A DNA stretch of 64,000 nt from Pseudomonas sp. CROZ-RG-20F-R04-15 (GCF_022662375.1 NZ_JAKNQL010000011.1:1-64000); one strand, 5' to 3'; numbered from the stretch's first letter, positions 44,856-54,638 are shown. The notes: generated by a model not told the origin, from the sequence alone. Numbers and translations: made by a program.

Positions 44856-45617
44856 TTACTTGGCGGCCATGCGCAAGGCGCCGTCGAGACGGATCACCTC
44901 GCCGTTGAGCATGCTGTTTTCGATGATATGCCGAACCAGTGCGGCGTACTCGGCAGGCTTGCCCAGACGCGGCGGGAACGGTACGCCGGCGGCCAGCGAG
45001 TCGCGGACTTCCGGGGTCATGCCGGCCATCATCGGCGTTTCGAAAATGCCCGGGGCGATGGTCATCACGCGGATGCCGAAGCGCGCCAGTTCGCGGGCGG
45101 CTGGCAGCGTCAGGCTGGCGATCGCGCCTTTGGACGCCGCGTAAGCCGCTTGGCCGATCTGGCCGTCGAACGCTGCCACCGAGGCAGTGTTGATGATCAC
45201 GCCGCGTTCGCCGTCGGCGTTGGCTTCGCTCTCGGCGATCGCCGCAGCAGCCAGACGCAGCATGTTGAAGCTGCCGATCAGGTTGACGTTGATTACCTGA
45301 GCAAAACTGCTCAGTGCATGCGGGCCGTTCTTACCGAGGATCTTCTCGCCACGCACGATACCGGCGCAGTTGACCAGACCGTTGAGGCTGCCAAACGCTG
45401 CGACGGTCGCTTGCACGGCGGCTTCGGCGGCAGCTTCATTGCTGATATCGGCAACCACGCTTTTTGCGCCGAGACGCTGAGCCTGCGCGGCCACCGCTTC
45501 GGCATTCATGTCCACCAGCATCACTTTGGCGCCGGCACTCACCAGCAATTCAGCGCTGGCGGCTCCGAGGCCGGAGGCACCGCCGGTGACGATAAAAACC
45601 TTGTTCTCGATCTGCAT
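44856..45617 (-). CDS. ivdG: SDR 3-hydroxyacyl-CoA dehydrogenase (type II, HSD10-like)
   Basis: This 253-residue short-chain dehydrogenase has NAD-binding TGGASGLGAASAELL (about 11-25), DMNAEAV for NAD preference, NCAGI, and the catalytic Ser...YAASK (Tyr-x3-Lys). HSD10-like enzymes oxidise 2-methyl-3-hydroxybutyryl-CoA in isoleucine breakdown. The start MQIENKV at 45617 places the Rossmann fold at the N-terminus; the longer frame reads into the ligase gene. Neighbours are ligase and thiolase. Confidence 0.88.
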   Translation of the reverse strand: MQIENKVFIVTGGASGLGAASAELLVSAGAKVMLVDMNAEAVAAQAQRLGAKSVVADISNEAAAEAAVQATVAAFGSLNGLVNCAGIVRGEKILGKNGPHALSSFAQVINVNLIGSFNMLRLAAAAIAESEANADGERGVIINTASVAAFDGQIGQAAYAASKGAIASLTLPAARELARFGIRVMTIAPGIFETPMMAGMTPEVRDSLAAGVPFPPRLGKPAEYAALVRHIIENSMLNGEVIRLDGALRMAAK

Positions 45618-45633
45618 GACTGTAGTTCCTGAT

Positions 45634-47298
45634 TCAAGCTGAAACGTTAAGCGCTGCGGCCTCTTGAGCCTTGGCGATTTCCTGGTTGCGCAAGATAAAG
45701 CGCTGCAATTTGCCACTCGGGGTCTTGGGCAATTCGCTGACAAATTCGATTTCACGCGGGTACGAATGCGCCGCCAGACGTTTGCGCACGTGTTGGCGCA
45801 ACTCTTCGGCCAACTCCGGCGCGGCGCGGTATTGCGCGCTGAGCACCACGAAGGCTTTGACCAGCTCGGTGCGCTCCGGGTCCGGTTTGCCGACGACCGC
45901 CGCTTCGACCACCGCCGGGTGTTCGATCAGCGCGCTTTCCACATCGAACGGGCCAACGCGGTAGCCGGAGGTGGTGATCACGTCGTCACTGCGGCCGACG
46001 AAGCTGATGCTGCCGTCCGGATTCCATTCCACGGTGTCGCCGCTCAGGTAGTAATCGCCGACGAACGCCTTGGTTGGCGCGCCTTCGTAACCGCCGAACC
46101 AGCACATCGGCGATTGCGGACGATCGATGGCGAGGATGCCGGGCTGGCCGACACCGAGTTCGTTGTATTGCTCGTCGAGCACGACGATACGGTGGCCCGG
46201 CGAGGTGAAGCCGGCGGCACCGACGTGCACCGGATGCTCAAGTCCATGGTGGTTGCACAGCACCATGCCCAGTTCGGTCTGGCCGTAATGGTCGTGAATG
46301 ACCACATTGAGGTTGTCGGCGAACCAGCGGATCACTTCCGGGTTCAGCGGTTCGCCAGCGCTGCTGACAATGCGCAATTTGCCTTTGATCAACTTGGCGA
46401 ATTCGTCACCGCCGGCAATCAGCAAGCGATAAGCCGTTGGCGAACCGGTGAGGTTGGTGATGCCGTATTTGTTGATCACCCGGCAGGTGCTTTCAAGGGT
46501 GAACGGGCCATCGTAGAAAGTGATCGGATGGCCCATCGACAGCGGGCCGGTGACGCCGAAATAGATGCCGTAGGCCCAACCCGGATCGGCGACGTTCCAG
46601 AACGAATCTTCCGGGCGCAGATCGACGGCGTCGCGGGTGTAACTCTGGAACGCAACGATGGCTTTGAGCGGTACCGACAGCGCTTTCGACGGGCCGGTGG
46701 TGCCTGAGGTGAACATCAGCAGGAATGGATCTTCGCCGGTCAGCAGCACCGGTTGGCAAACGTTGGAATAGTTGGCCAGTTCGGCCCAGAAGCTGTAATC
46801 ACCACGGACGATGCCCTGGCCTTTGGCGCCGCCAACGGTGACGAGTGTCGGGCAGTCGGCAACCTCAGCGAGTTTCGGCCGGTTGACCGCGTCAGTGACC
46901 ACGACTTTGGCGCCGGAGCTGTTCAGGCGATGCTCAAGGGCTTTGGGGCCGAACGCGGTGAACAGCGGCTGATACACCGCACCGATACGCCAGGTGGCCA
47001 ACACGGTGATGAGCAATTCGCTGTTGCGCGGCAGCAGGCCGGCGACTTTGTCACCCTTCTGCACGCCTTGGCCGAGAAGGAAATTGGCGAAACGCGCGGC
47101 TTTGTCCTGCAGGTCGCTGAAGGTGTACGTCGCACTGGCGCCGTCGCGGCCTTCCCAGAACAGTGCGATGCGACCCGGCAAGGCATGGCGGTCGCAGCAT
47201 TCGACGCAGGCGTTGAGCGCCTCAAGCGTACCGCTGAGCGCGGCATCCACGGTGTGCTGATAGTTGAACTGTTCGGTGGCAGACAAGTAATCGCGCAT
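45634..47298 (-). CDS. AMP-dependent acyl-CoA synthetase
   Basis: This 554-residue ANL enzyme activates a carboxylic acid to its CoA thioester. The P-loop is MFTSGTTGPSKALSVP, a variant of TSGTTGxPKG. It has YGQTELGM, GRSDDVITTSGYRVGP and the catalytic Lys in PKTPSGKLQRF. It is the first gene of the operon, so an external short or branched fatty acid may feed the pathway. Start at 47298; the open frame extends 27 codons upstream without a good start. Confidence 0.88.
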   Translation of the reverse strand: MRDYLSATEQFNYQHTVDAALSGTLEALNACVECCDRHALPGRIALFWEGRDGASATYTFSDLQDKAARFANFLLGQGVQKGDKVAGLLPRNSELLITVLATWRIGAVYQPLFTAFGPKALEHRLNSSGAKVVVTDAVNRPKLAEVADCPTLVTVGGAKGQGIVRGDYSFWAELANYSNVCQPVLLTGEDPFLLMFTSGTTGPSKALSVPLKAIVAFQSYTRDAVDLRPEDSFWNVADPGWAYGIYFGVTGPLSMGHPITFYDGPFTLESTCRVINKYGITNLTGSPTAYRLLIAGGDEFAKLIKGKLRIVSSAGEPLNPEVIRWFADNLNVVIHDHYGQTELGMVLCNHHGLEHPVHVGAAGFTSPGHRIVVLDEQYNELGVGQPGILAIDRPQSPMCWFGGYEGAPTKAFVGDYYLSGDTVEWNPDGSISFVGRSDDVITTSGYRVGPFDVESALIEHPAVVEAAVVGKPDPERTELVKAFVVLSAQYRAAPELAEELRQHVRKRLAAHSYPREIEFVSELPKTPSGKLQRFILRNQEIAKAQEAAALNVSA

Positions 47299-47445
47299 TG
47301 CCAGAATCCCTCTGTTTTTTATTAGGCTGGGAAGCGTAAACAACAGGGGGATAGTCGCGCTGTGCGGGGCTTGGGGCAATGGTCAAAGCCATCAAAGTGG
47401 CTGACTGGTTTGGCCAAGGTTTAAGTTTTGTGTTGCCTGGACTGA

Positions 47446-47519
47446 CCTCTTCGCGAGCAAGCTCGCTCCCACAGGGGGAATGCATTCCAAATGTGGGAGC
47501 GAGCCTGCTCGCGAAGAGG
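47446..47519. repeat. REP doublet
   Basis: CCTCTTCGCGAGCAAGCTCG and its inverse ending at 47519, only about 22 bp between arms. It lies between the ligase gene and the AraC gene. Confidence 0.9.
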
Positions 47520-47524
47520 CCGGG

Positions 47525-48541
47525 TCAGACAACCTCATTCAGGATCAGCGTGCGGTAATGCCCGGGATTGGACCCCGACCACTTGCGAAACGCCTTGTAA
47601 AACGAACTCGCATCGGCAAATCCCAACCGCGCGGCAATCTCGACAAAACTGATCGAAGGCTCTGCCAGCCAGATAATCGCCAATTCCTTGCGCACGCTGT
47701 CCTTGAGCCCCTGATAGGTCTGCCCTTCTTCCGCCAAGCGTCGGCGCAAGGTCGAGGCCGACATGCACAGCTGCTGCGCCAGCGCTTCAGTTTCAGGCCA
47801 CTGCTCGGCGGGCAGTTGCCGCAGATCCTGCTTGATCCGACTGGCCAGGCTCTCCGGGTCGCGGTACTTCACCAGAATGTTCGCCGGTGCGTGGGCCAGA
47901 AAGCGTTTCAACTCTTCGGTAGAACGCTTGATCGGCAGATCGAGGCAATCGGCAGAGAAAATCATCCGCGTACGTGGCCGCTCAAAACGCAGATTCTCCG
48001 AGAACATCACCCGGTAGTCATCGGTGAAATCCGGCGCGGGGCAGCGCAGTTCGATCGCCAGAATCGGAATCCGCCGCCCGGCCAGCCAGCAGGCCACACC
48101 GTGGACGATCATCCAGTAGGTGAAATAAGTGAAGGCGCGGCGTGGATCGGGGTCGTCTTCCAGCAGGACAATTTCCGCCAGACTTTGCTGGTGCACCAGT
48201 TGCGCCGGCATGCGTTCAAGCATCAATGACAGAAAACTCAGGCCGGTACTCAATCCCGCCGCCAGCGTCGATTGCGCCATCGCACTGCGACAGAGGAACT
48301 CAAGGCTGCCGGACTTGAGCTTGCGCGGGTCCATGCCGAAAAACTCGTCATCGCCACGCCGGGCCAATAACCGCCAGAGTTTCGCGTACTGCGAGGCCGG
48401 CACCCGGCTGTGTTCGGTGTGCAGCAACGCCGGATCAATTCCGACCTTGTTCAAGACCTCTTCGGTGGCTGCGCCCGGGGCACAACTTTGCAGCAGCGCT
48501 TCACGCAAGAGCTGGACGGCAATGGTGTCTTTTTCCGACAT
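47525..48541 (-). CDS. AraC-family regulator with arabinose-binding-like N-domain
   Basis: This 338-residue regulator has a PF12625-type N-terminal region of about 200 residues and a C-terminal AraC domain. The HTH units are MSASTLRRRLAEEGQTYQGL and FVEIAARLGFADASSFYKAF, then KWSGSNPGHYR. Start MSEKDTIA at 48541. It lies upstream of and on the same strand as the acyl-CoA operon, so it is the likely regulator. Confidence 0.88.
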   Translation of the reverse strand: MSEKDTIAVQLLREALLQSCAPGAATEEVLNKVGIDPALLHTEHSRVPASQYAKLWRLLARRGDDEFFGMDPRKLKSGSLEFLCRSAMAQSTLAAGLSTGLSFLSLMLERMPAQLVHQQSLAEIVLLEDDPDPRRAFTYFTYWMIVHGVACWLAGRRIPILAIELRCPAPDFTDDYRVMFSENLRFERPRTRMIFSADCLDLPIKRSTEELKRFLAHAPANILVKYRDPESLASRIKQDLRQLPAEQWPETEALAQQLCMSASTLRRRLAEEGQTYQGLKDSVRKELAIIWLAEPSISFVEIAARLGFADASSFYKAFRKWSGSNPGHYRTLILNEVV

Positions 48542-48606
48542 GGAACGCGGTGAGCCTTGTTGTTTTTGGATGACGCGCATCTTACCGCATCCAACTCAAA
48601 TTCCTG

Positions 48607-48685
48607 TGTAGGAGCTGCCGAAGGCTGCGATCTTTTGATTTTTAGAATCAAGATCAAAAGATCGCAGCCTTCGGCAGCTCCTACA
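48607..48685. repeat. Inverted repeat of the TGTAGGAGCTGCCGAAGGC family
   Basis: TGTAGGAGCTGCCGAAGGCT continues into GCGATCTTTTGAT and is followed after about 13 bp by the full inverse. Near-perfect 33-bp arms give a very stable hairpin between the divergent AraC and efeU genes. A related, more diverged copy lies at 63741-63828. Confidence 0.9.
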
Positions 48686-48767
48686 CGGCTTTGGCGTCAC
48701 CCGCATGAGAATGGTTGTTCTTTAACTTGTTCAGCTTGCGTTCAGGTTTGTGTCAATGATTGTCATG

Positions 48768-48786
48768 TGAGAATGCTTGTCATTAT
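48768..48786 (+). promoter_or_regulatory. Fur box upstream of efeU
   Basis: TGAGAATGCTTGTCATTAT is close to the 19-bp Fur consensus, and an overlapping ATGATTGTCATG lies just upstream, so two repressor dimers may bind. It lies 42-61 bp before the efeU start. Confidence 0.8.
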
Positions 48787-48828
48787 GTTACAACTTGTAA
48801 CCTCTTCGAATGACTTGTTGGATACCGA

Positions 48829-49668
48829 ATGCTCGTTCCCTTCCTGATCATGCTGCGCGAAGGCATTGAAGCCGCGCTGATCGTTGGCATTATCGCCAGC
48901 TACCTGCAACAGACTGGTCGCGGTCAATGGATGCCTGCCGTGTGGATCGGCGTATTCCTCGCCGCCGCCCTCGCCCTGCTGGTCGGCGGTGGTCTGGAAC
49001 TGGTCAGTGCCGAATTCCCGCAAAAGCAGCAGGAGTTGTTCGAAGGCATTGTCGGCCTGGTGGCCGTGGGTATTCTCAGTTCCATGGTGTTCTGGATGCG
49101 CAAGGTTGCGCGTTCGATCAAGCATTCGCTGCAAGCCTCGCTGGATCACGCGCTGACCTCTTCGAAGCATCAGGTCATTGCGCTGATCGCCATGGTCTTT
49201 TTCGCTGTCGCCCGTGAAGGTCTGGAAACGGTGTTCTTCCTGCTCGCGGTGTTCCAGCAAAGCGAAGGCCCGGGCGCGCCGATCGGCGCCCTGCTCGGGC
49301 TGATTCTGGCGATCATCGTCGGTTTCCTGATCTACAGCGGCAGCATGCGCCTGAACCTTTCGGCGTTCTTCAAGTGGACCGGCCTGTTCATTCTGGTGGT
49401 CGCCGCCGGGATTCTTGCCAACTCGGTGCAAGCGCTGCATGAAGCCGGGCTGTGGAATCACCTGCAAACCGTGCTCTTCGATTTCAGCGCGACGCTGCCA
49501 ATGGACGGCCCGTTGGGCTCGGTGCTGGCCGGCATGTTCGGTTATCAGGATGCGCCGACTGTCAGCACCCTTGGGGCGTATCTGATCTATCTGCTGGTGG
49601 CGCTGGTGATGTTCTTTTACCCGGCGCCGAAGCCCTCCGCACAACCGTCTTCCGTTTCCAGCCAATAA
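48829..49668 (+). CDS. efeU: EfeU, FTR1-family iron permease
   Basis: This 279-residue inner-membrane protein has seven predicted helices. The two iron-binding RExxE motifs are LREGIEAAL (about residue 10) and AREGLETVFF (about 127). It should import iron after processing by EfeO and EfeB. It is the first gene of a four-gene operon; efeO starts 8 bp later. Start at ATG 48829. Confidence 0.94.
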   Translation: MLVPFLIMLREGIEAALIVGIIASYLQQTGRGQWMPAVWIGVFLAAALALLVGGGLELVSAEFPQKQQELFEGIVGLVAVGILSSMVFWMRKVARSIKHSLQASLDHALTSSKHQVIALIAMVFFAVAREGLETVFFLLAVFQQSEGPGAPIGALLGLILAIIVGFLIYSGSMRLNLSAFFKWTGLFILVVAAGILANSVQALHEAGLWNHLQTVLFDFSATLPMDGPLGSVLAGMFGYQDAPTVSTLGAYLIYLLVALVMFFYPAPKPSAQPSSVSSQ

Positions 49669-49676
49669 GGGCATTC

Positions 49677-50876
49677 ATGTCAAAGCCTAACTCTCCTCAG
49701 GCCTCCCCTCCCCGCGCCTTGCGCTGGGCGGTGGCCGGCTCGGTGGTGGTGATGATCGCCGCCGGTGGCCTGTTTTATTACGCCTCGAAAATGGCCGCCG
49801 CCAAGCGTCAGCACAACCACGATGAAGTGGTGGTGAACATTCATCCCGGTAACTGCGAGCCGAATGCACTGACGGTGCCGGCCGGCCGCGCCAGTTTCCG
49901 CATCGTCAACCGCTCCGACCGTGCGGTGGAATGGGAAATTCTCGATGGCGTGCTCGTTGTCGAAGAACGCGAAAACATCGCGCCGGGCCTGAGTCAGGTG
50001 ATCAACGCCAACCTGCAGCCCGGTGACTATGCAATCACCTGCGGCCTGCTGAGCAACCCGCGCGGCACCTTGCACGTGACGCCAACCGCCGCCTCCGACG
50101 CTGCCGCCAAGGCCAAACCTTCAATGGTCGCTTTCGTCGGGCCGCTGTCGGAATTTCGCGTGTACCTGGCCAGCCAAAGCAGCGCGCTGATCAAAGCCGT
50201 GACGGCGCTCAATCAAGCGATTGAAAGCGGCGACTTGAGCCAGGCTCAGGCGCTGTATTTGCCGGCACGTGCGGCATATCAACATCTGGCCCCGGCCGCG
50301 CAGCGCTTGGCGGAGCTGGACAACAGCATCAACGCCCGCGCCGATTACTTCGAGAAACGCGAGCAGGATCCGGCCTTCGTCGGTTTCCACCGTCTCGAAT
50401 TCGGCCTGTTCCAACAGCGCAAACTCGACGATCTGACGCCGGTCGCCCAGCGCCTGCTCAGCGACGTCACCACGCTCAAACAGCAACTGCTCGCGCAATC
50501 GCTGCCACCGGAGCAACTGGTCAACATCGTCGTGCGTAACCTCAACACACTGGCCGACGTGCGCGCCGCGAGCGGTGAGGAAGAACGCTATAGCCACAGC
50601 GACCTCAACGGTTTCGCCGCCAATGCGCAAACCGCGCACAAAGTCGTCGATCTGCTGCGGCCGATGCTGAGCAAATCAGCCGCCGACCTGCTGCCGAAAA
50701 TCGACAAGGCACTGGCGGATTTCGACAGCGAACTCGACAGCTACAAGATCAAGGACGGCTACGCCAGCTACGACTCCATCAGCGGCGCACAACGCAAGCA
50801 GATCGCCGACAAGGCTCAGGCCCTGGCCGACGCACTGGATGGCATCGATCCCGCCCTCGGCCTCTCCGGCCTGTAA
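49677..50876 (+). CDS. efeO: EfeO, periplasmic iron-binding protein (cupredoxin + M75)
   Basis: This 399-residue protein has one N-terminal hydrophobic segment (about 19-37, anchor or signal), a cupredoxin-like domain (about 45-135, NIHPGNCEPNALTVPAG) and an M75/imelysin domain (about 150-395) with the HxxE motif in GFHRLEFGLF. EfeO captures iron for EfeU. The uncleaved-looking leader lacks a clear signal-peptidase site, so membrane tethering is possible. An open frame upstream of 49677 is not used. Confidence 0.92.
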   Translation: MSKPNSPQASPPRALRWAVAGSVVVMIAAGGLFYYASKMAAAKRQHNHDEVVVNIHPGNCEPNALTVPAGRASFRIVNRSDRAVEWEILDGVLVVEERENIAPGLSQVINANLQPGDYAITCGLLSNPRGTLHVTPTAASDAAAKAKPSMVAFVGPLSEFRVYLASQSSALIKAVTALNQAIESGDLSQAQALYLPARAAYQHLAPAAQRLAELDNSINARADYFEKREQDPAFVGFHRLEFGLFQQRKLDDLTPVAQRLLSDVTTLKQQLLAQSLPPEQLVNIVVRNLNTLADVRAASGEEERYSHSDLNGFAANAQTAHKVVDLLRPMLSKSAADLLPKIDKALADFDSELDSYKIKDGYASYDSISGAQRKQIADKAQALADALDGIDPALGLSGL

Positions 50877-50894
50877 GCAGAAGACCCATTCCCG

Positions 50895-52193
50895 ATGAAA
50901 GATTCAGAAAACCTCAACCTGCAACGTCGCCGTGTCCTGATGGGCATGGGCGCCGCCGGTGTCGCCCTCGCAGGTTCAGCCCTGAGCTGCCCGGCCATGG
51001 CCGCCGCGCCGGCGCAAGTCACCGAAGCGCCGAGCAGCGACAAGACTGAGGACCGCCACGATTTCCACGGCGTGCACCAGACCGGCATCGTCACCCCGCG
51101 CCCGGCCTCGGGCATGCTGGTGTCGTTCGATGTCTTGGCCAGCGACCGCGAAGACCTCGAGCGGTTGTTCCGCACCCTCAACGAGCGCATTGCGTTCCTG
51201 ATGAAGGGCGGCCCGGTCGCGCAGATCGATCCGAAACTGCCACCGCCGGATTCCGGCATCCTCGGCCCGAACGTCACGCCGGACAACCTGACCATCACCG
51301 TTTCCGTCGGTGAATCGCTGTTCGACGAACGCTTCGGGCTGGCCGACGCCAAACCCAAACGGCTGATCCGTATGGTCGGTTTCCCCAACGACGCGCTGGA
51401 AGCCGATTGTTGCCATGGCGACCTGAGCCTGCAGTTCTGCTCGAACACCGCCGACACCAACATTCACGCCCTGCGCGACATCGTCAAAAACCTGCCCGAC
51501 CTGCTGCTGGTGCGCTGGAAACAGGAAGGCAGCGTGCCGCCGCAAGCCCCGGCGAAACCGGGTGTGCCAGCGCAATCGGCGCGGAACTTCCTCGGCTTCC
51601 GCGACGGTTCGGCCAACCCTGATTCAAACGATGGCAAAGCCATGGATCGCCTGGTCTGGGTGCAGCCGGGCAGCGACGAGCCGGCCTGGGCCGCGCACGG
51701 CAGTTATCAGGCCGTACGCATCATCCGCAATTTCGTCGAACGCTGGGACCGGACGCCGTTGCAGGAGCAAGAAAGCATCCTTGGCCGGGTCAAAACCACC
51801 GGCGCACCGATGGGTGGCCAGCATGAAAGCGAAGTCCCGGATTACAGCAAGGACCCGGCGGGCAAGCTGACCAAACTCGACGCGCACATTCGTCTGGCCA
51901 ACCCGCGCACGGCCGCGACTCAGGCCAACCTGATCCTGCGCAGGCCGTTCAACTATTCCAACGGCGTGAACAAGAACGGCCAGCTCGACATGGGCCTGCT
52001 GTTCATCTGTTACCAGGCTGATCTGGAAAAAGGCTTCATCACTGTGCAGACCCGCCTCAACGGCGAACCGCTTGAGGAATACCTCAAACCGGTCGGCGGT
52101 GGTTACTTCTTCACCCTGCCGGGTGTCACGGGCGACAAGGACTTCATCGGTCGCTCGCTGCTCAACGCCACACAACCGAAAACCGCTGCATAA
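50895..52193 (+). CDS. efeB: EfeB, DyP-type haem peroxidase (Tat-exported)
   Basis: This 432-residue protein has a Tat signal (LQRRRVLMGMGAAG, cleavage near AMA), and the DyP motif GxxDG as GFRDGSANP. A conserved His in the C-terminal half should be the haem ligand. In EfeUOB systems it oxidises Fe2+ or helps release iron from haem; both ideas exist. Gap to efeO is 18 bp. Confidence 0.93.
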   Translation: MKDSENLNLQRRRVLMGMGAAGVALAGSALSCPAMAAAPAQVTEAPSSDKTEDRHDFHGVHQTGIVTPRPASGMLVSFDVLASDREDLERLFRTLNERIAFLMKGGPVAQIDPKLPPPDSGILGPNVTPDNLTITVSVGESLFDERFGLADAKPKRLIRMVGFPNDALEADCCHGDLSLQFCSNTADTNIHALRDIVKNLPDLLLVRWKQEGSVPPQAPAKPGVPAQSARNFLGFRDGSANPDSNDGKAMDRLVWVQPGSDEPAWAAHGSYQAVRIIRNFVERWDRTPLQEQESILGRVKTTGAPMGGQHESEVPDYSKDPAGKLTKLDAHIRLANPRTAATQANLILRRPFNYSNGVNKNGQLDMGLLFICYQADLEKGFITVQTRLNGEPLEEYLKPVGGGYFFTLPGVTGDKDFIGRSLLNATQPKTAA

Positions 52194-52220
52194 AACAATC
52201 TCAACACTGGAGCCGCCCCC

Positions 52221-53045
52221 ATGAAAAAGACGCCACTCGCGTTATTGCTGACCCTTGGTTTGCTCAACACCCCGCTGTCGGCGTTTGCCGCGACAGCACC
52301 GCTGGATCTGGTGGGGCCGGTGTCGGACTACAAGATTTACGTCACCGAACAACTCGATGAACTGGCCAGCCACACGCAGCAGTTCACCGACGCGGTGAAA
52401 AAAGGCGACCTGGCCACCGCGCAAAAGCTCTACGCACCGACCCGCGTTTACTACGAGTCGATCGAGCCGATTGCCGAGCTGTTCAGTGACCTCGATGCGT
52501 CCATCGACTCGCGCGTCGACGACCACGAGAAAGGCGTGAAAGCGGAAGACTTCACCGGTTTCCACCGCATCGAGTACTCGCTGTTTTCGGAGAAAAGCAC
52601 CAAAGACCTCGATGCACTGGCAGACGGTTTGAACAAAGACGTCAAAGACCTGCAAACCCGTGTCGCCGGCCTGACCTTCCCGCCTGAGAAAGTCGTCGGT
52701 GGTGCTGCTGCGCTGCTGGAAGAAGTGGCCGCGACCAAGATCTCTGGTGAAGAAGATCGCTACAGCCACACCGACCTGTATGACTTCCAGGGCAATATCG
52801 ACGGCGCGAAGAAAATCGTCGACCTGTTCCGTCCGCAGATCGAGAAGCAGGACAAGGCTTTCGTAGCGAAAGTGGACAAGAACTTTGCCACGGTCGACAA
52901 GATTCTGGCCAAGTACAAGACCAAGGATGGTGGGTTCGAGACTTACGACAAGGTGAAGGATAACGATCGTAAAGCGTTGGTTGGGCCGGTGAATACTTTG
53001 GCGGAAGACCTGTCCACGTTGCGTGGCAAGCTGGGTCTCAACTAG
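52221..53045 (+). CDS. EfeM-type M75 protein (second EfeO-like protein)
   Basis: This 274-residue periplasmic protein has a cleavable signal peptide (to SAFAAT) and only the M75 domain: GFHRIEYSLF with HxxE, EEDRYSHTDLYDF, and a C-terminal LGLN. The cupredoxin part of EfeO is missing. It parallels EfeO residues 145-399 closely (DYKIYV/EFRVYL, YSHTDLYDF/YSHSDLNGF), so it arose by duplication. It is the last gene of the efe operon and may be a soluble iron carrier. Confidence 0.9.
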   Translation: MKKTPLALLLTLGLLNTPLSAFAATAPLDLVGPVSDYKIYVTEQLDELASHTQQFTDAVKKGDLATAQKLYAPTRVYYESIEPIAELFSDLDASIDSRVDDHEKGVKAEDFTGFHRIEYSLFSEKSTKDLDALADGLNKDVKDLQTRVAGLTFPPEKVVGGAAALLEEVAATKISGEEDRYSHTDLYDFQGNIDGAKKIVDLFRPQIEKQDKAFVAKVDKNFATVDKILAKYKTKDGGFETYDKVKDNDRKALVGPVNTLAEDLSTLRGKLGLN

Positions 53046-53067
53046 TTTTGTAGCGTTTGAGCGGGCC

Positions 53068-53180
53068 CCTTCGCGAGCAGGCTCGCTCCCACATTTTGAA
53101 CTGCATTTCCCTGTGGGAGGGAGCTTGCTCCCACATCTGGAATGCATTCCCCCTGTGGGAGCGAGCCTGCTCGCGAAGGC
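53068..53180. repeat. REP triplet
   Basis: Three arms: CCTTCGCGAGCAGGCTCGCT at the left, a shortened TGTGGGAGGGAGCTTGCTCC in the middle, and a full TGTGGGAGCGAGCCTGCTCG at the right. It fills the gap between efe and pssA, which are convergent. Confidence 0.9.
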
Positions 53181-53210
53181 ATTTTCAGCCGCACAAAATA
53201 ATCTGAAGGT

Positions 53211-54554
53211 TTAAAGAATCCGATAGAGCAACCGCTCAATCCGCACCCGACTCACACGCTTGAGAAACTTGGCCACCCCGGCCGGGTATTCCGGCAGCGT
53301 CTCCAGACTCTGGAAATTCTCGATCCGCGTGGTATGGCGGAAAATCTCCTCCAGCTCCTTCGCCCGAGGCGCCAGCCATTCGCCTTTCGGGTCATCAATC
53401 AGCAACGCGTTTTCCAGATCCAGACGGAATGCCCGTGGATTGAGGTTGTTGCCGGTCAGCAGCGTATAGCGCTGGTCGATCCACATACCTTTGAGGTGAT
53501 AGGTGTTGTCGCCATCACGCCACAGGTGCAGGTTCAACTGGCCGCTGTCGATGTTGCGCTGATGCCGTTTGGCGAAGCGGCGCAAGCTGATCTCGTACAG
53601 ATACGGCAGCGCCGCAATCACCTTGAACGGCTCGCTCGGCGGGATATAGAAGTCGTTGGCAGTCTTGTCGCCGACCACGATGTCGATCTTCACACCACGG
53701 GCCAACGCACGATTGACCTCACGGATCACCCCCAGCGGCAGGTTGAAGTACGGCGTGCAGATGGTCAGCTGTTTTTGCGCGCTGGCGATCAACTCAAGAA
53801 TCGCCCGGTTCAACGGGTTGTTCTTGCCGACGCCGAGCAACGGGGTAACGGACAAGCCGTCTCGGGCAGTACTGCCCGTGGCCGTGTCGTAAGTGGCATA
53901 TTTCAAGCGGCTGCGCAGATCGCCGATGTCGTTGCGCAGACTGCGCGTGGTCGGCAGGTTCGGCAGATCGAGGCGGTGCACTGCTTTTGACTCGATCAGG
54001 CCGTGCTTGACCAGGTGATGCATCGAATCCGCCAGTTCGTGGCTTTGCAGGACGTGGTAGCGGTCGAAACGGTATTTATCGAACTTGTGCAGATAAACGT
54101 TGTTCAGGCTCGCGCCGCTGTAAACCACGCAATCGTCAATCACGAAGCCCTTCAGATGCAGCACGCCGAACAGTTCACGGGTCTGCACCGGCACGCCGTA
54201 CACCGGCACTTCGCTCTGGTGCGTGCGGGTCATTTCCTGATACCACGCCGAATTGCCCGGCTGCTTGCCGGCACCGATCAGCCCGCGTTGCGCGCGCAGC
54301 CAATCGACGACCACGGCGATTTCCAGCTCCGGGCGCTTGAGCTTGGCAGCGTGCAGCGCATCGAGGATTTCCTGACCGGCTTCGTCTTGCTGCAGATACA
54401 GCGCAACGATGTAGATGCGCTGGGTCGCGGCAGCGATTTTCTCCAGCAGGCAACGACGGAACTCGGCGGCGCCGGACAGTATGGTCACGGCCTCGGCGGT
54501 CAGCGGAAAGCTGCGCAGTTTGGGCAGCAAGGAACGTTTGAAAAGCAACGGCAT
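53211..54554 (-). CDS. pssA: CDP-diacylglycerol-serine O-phosphatidyltransferase, PLD-type
   Basis: This 447-residue protein of the phospholipase D superfamily matches E. coli PssA in length (451). It has two HxK motifs (HLKGFVIDD, HLKGMWIDQ) and GASLNNVYLHKFDKYRFDR. It makes phosphatidylserine, the precursor of phosphatidylethanolamine, at the membrane surface. Start at 54554; the frame reads much further up but overlaps a REP and tetR. Confidence 0.92.
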   Translation of the reverse strand: MPLLFKRSLLPKLRSFPLTAEAVTILSGAAEFRRCLLEKIAAATQRIYIVALYLQQDEAGQEILDALHAAKLKRPELEIAVVVDWLRAQRGLIGAGKQPGNSAWYQEMTRTHQSEVPVYGVPVQTRELFGVLHLKGFVIDDCVVYSGASLNNVYLHKFDKYRFDRYHVLQSHELADSMHHLVKHGLIESKAVHRLDLPNLPTTRSLRNDIGDLRSRLKYATYDTATGSTARDGLSVTPLLGVGKNNPLNRAILELIASAQKQLTICTPYFNLPLGVIREVNRALARGVKIDIVVGDKTANDFYIPPSEPFKVIAALPYLYEISLRRFAKRHQRNIDSGQLNLHLWRDGDNTYHLKGMWIDQRYTLLTGNNLNPRAFRLDLENALLIDDPKGEWLAPRAKELEEIFRHTTRIENFQSLETLPEYPAGVAKFLKRVSRVRIERLLYRIL

Positions 54555-54638
54555 AGGGCTCGCAATGGGTCGAATCCGAAGAACCCGAGAGCTTACACCA
54601 TCACATCCTTCGGGTCTTGTTAGTGTCCGTAATGACCT

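Noticed and set aside
53068..53180. Possible CRISPR-like repeat series in the REP triplet.
   Set aside because: Only three units, in alternating orientation and with unequal spacers. This is REP organisation; no cas genes are present.
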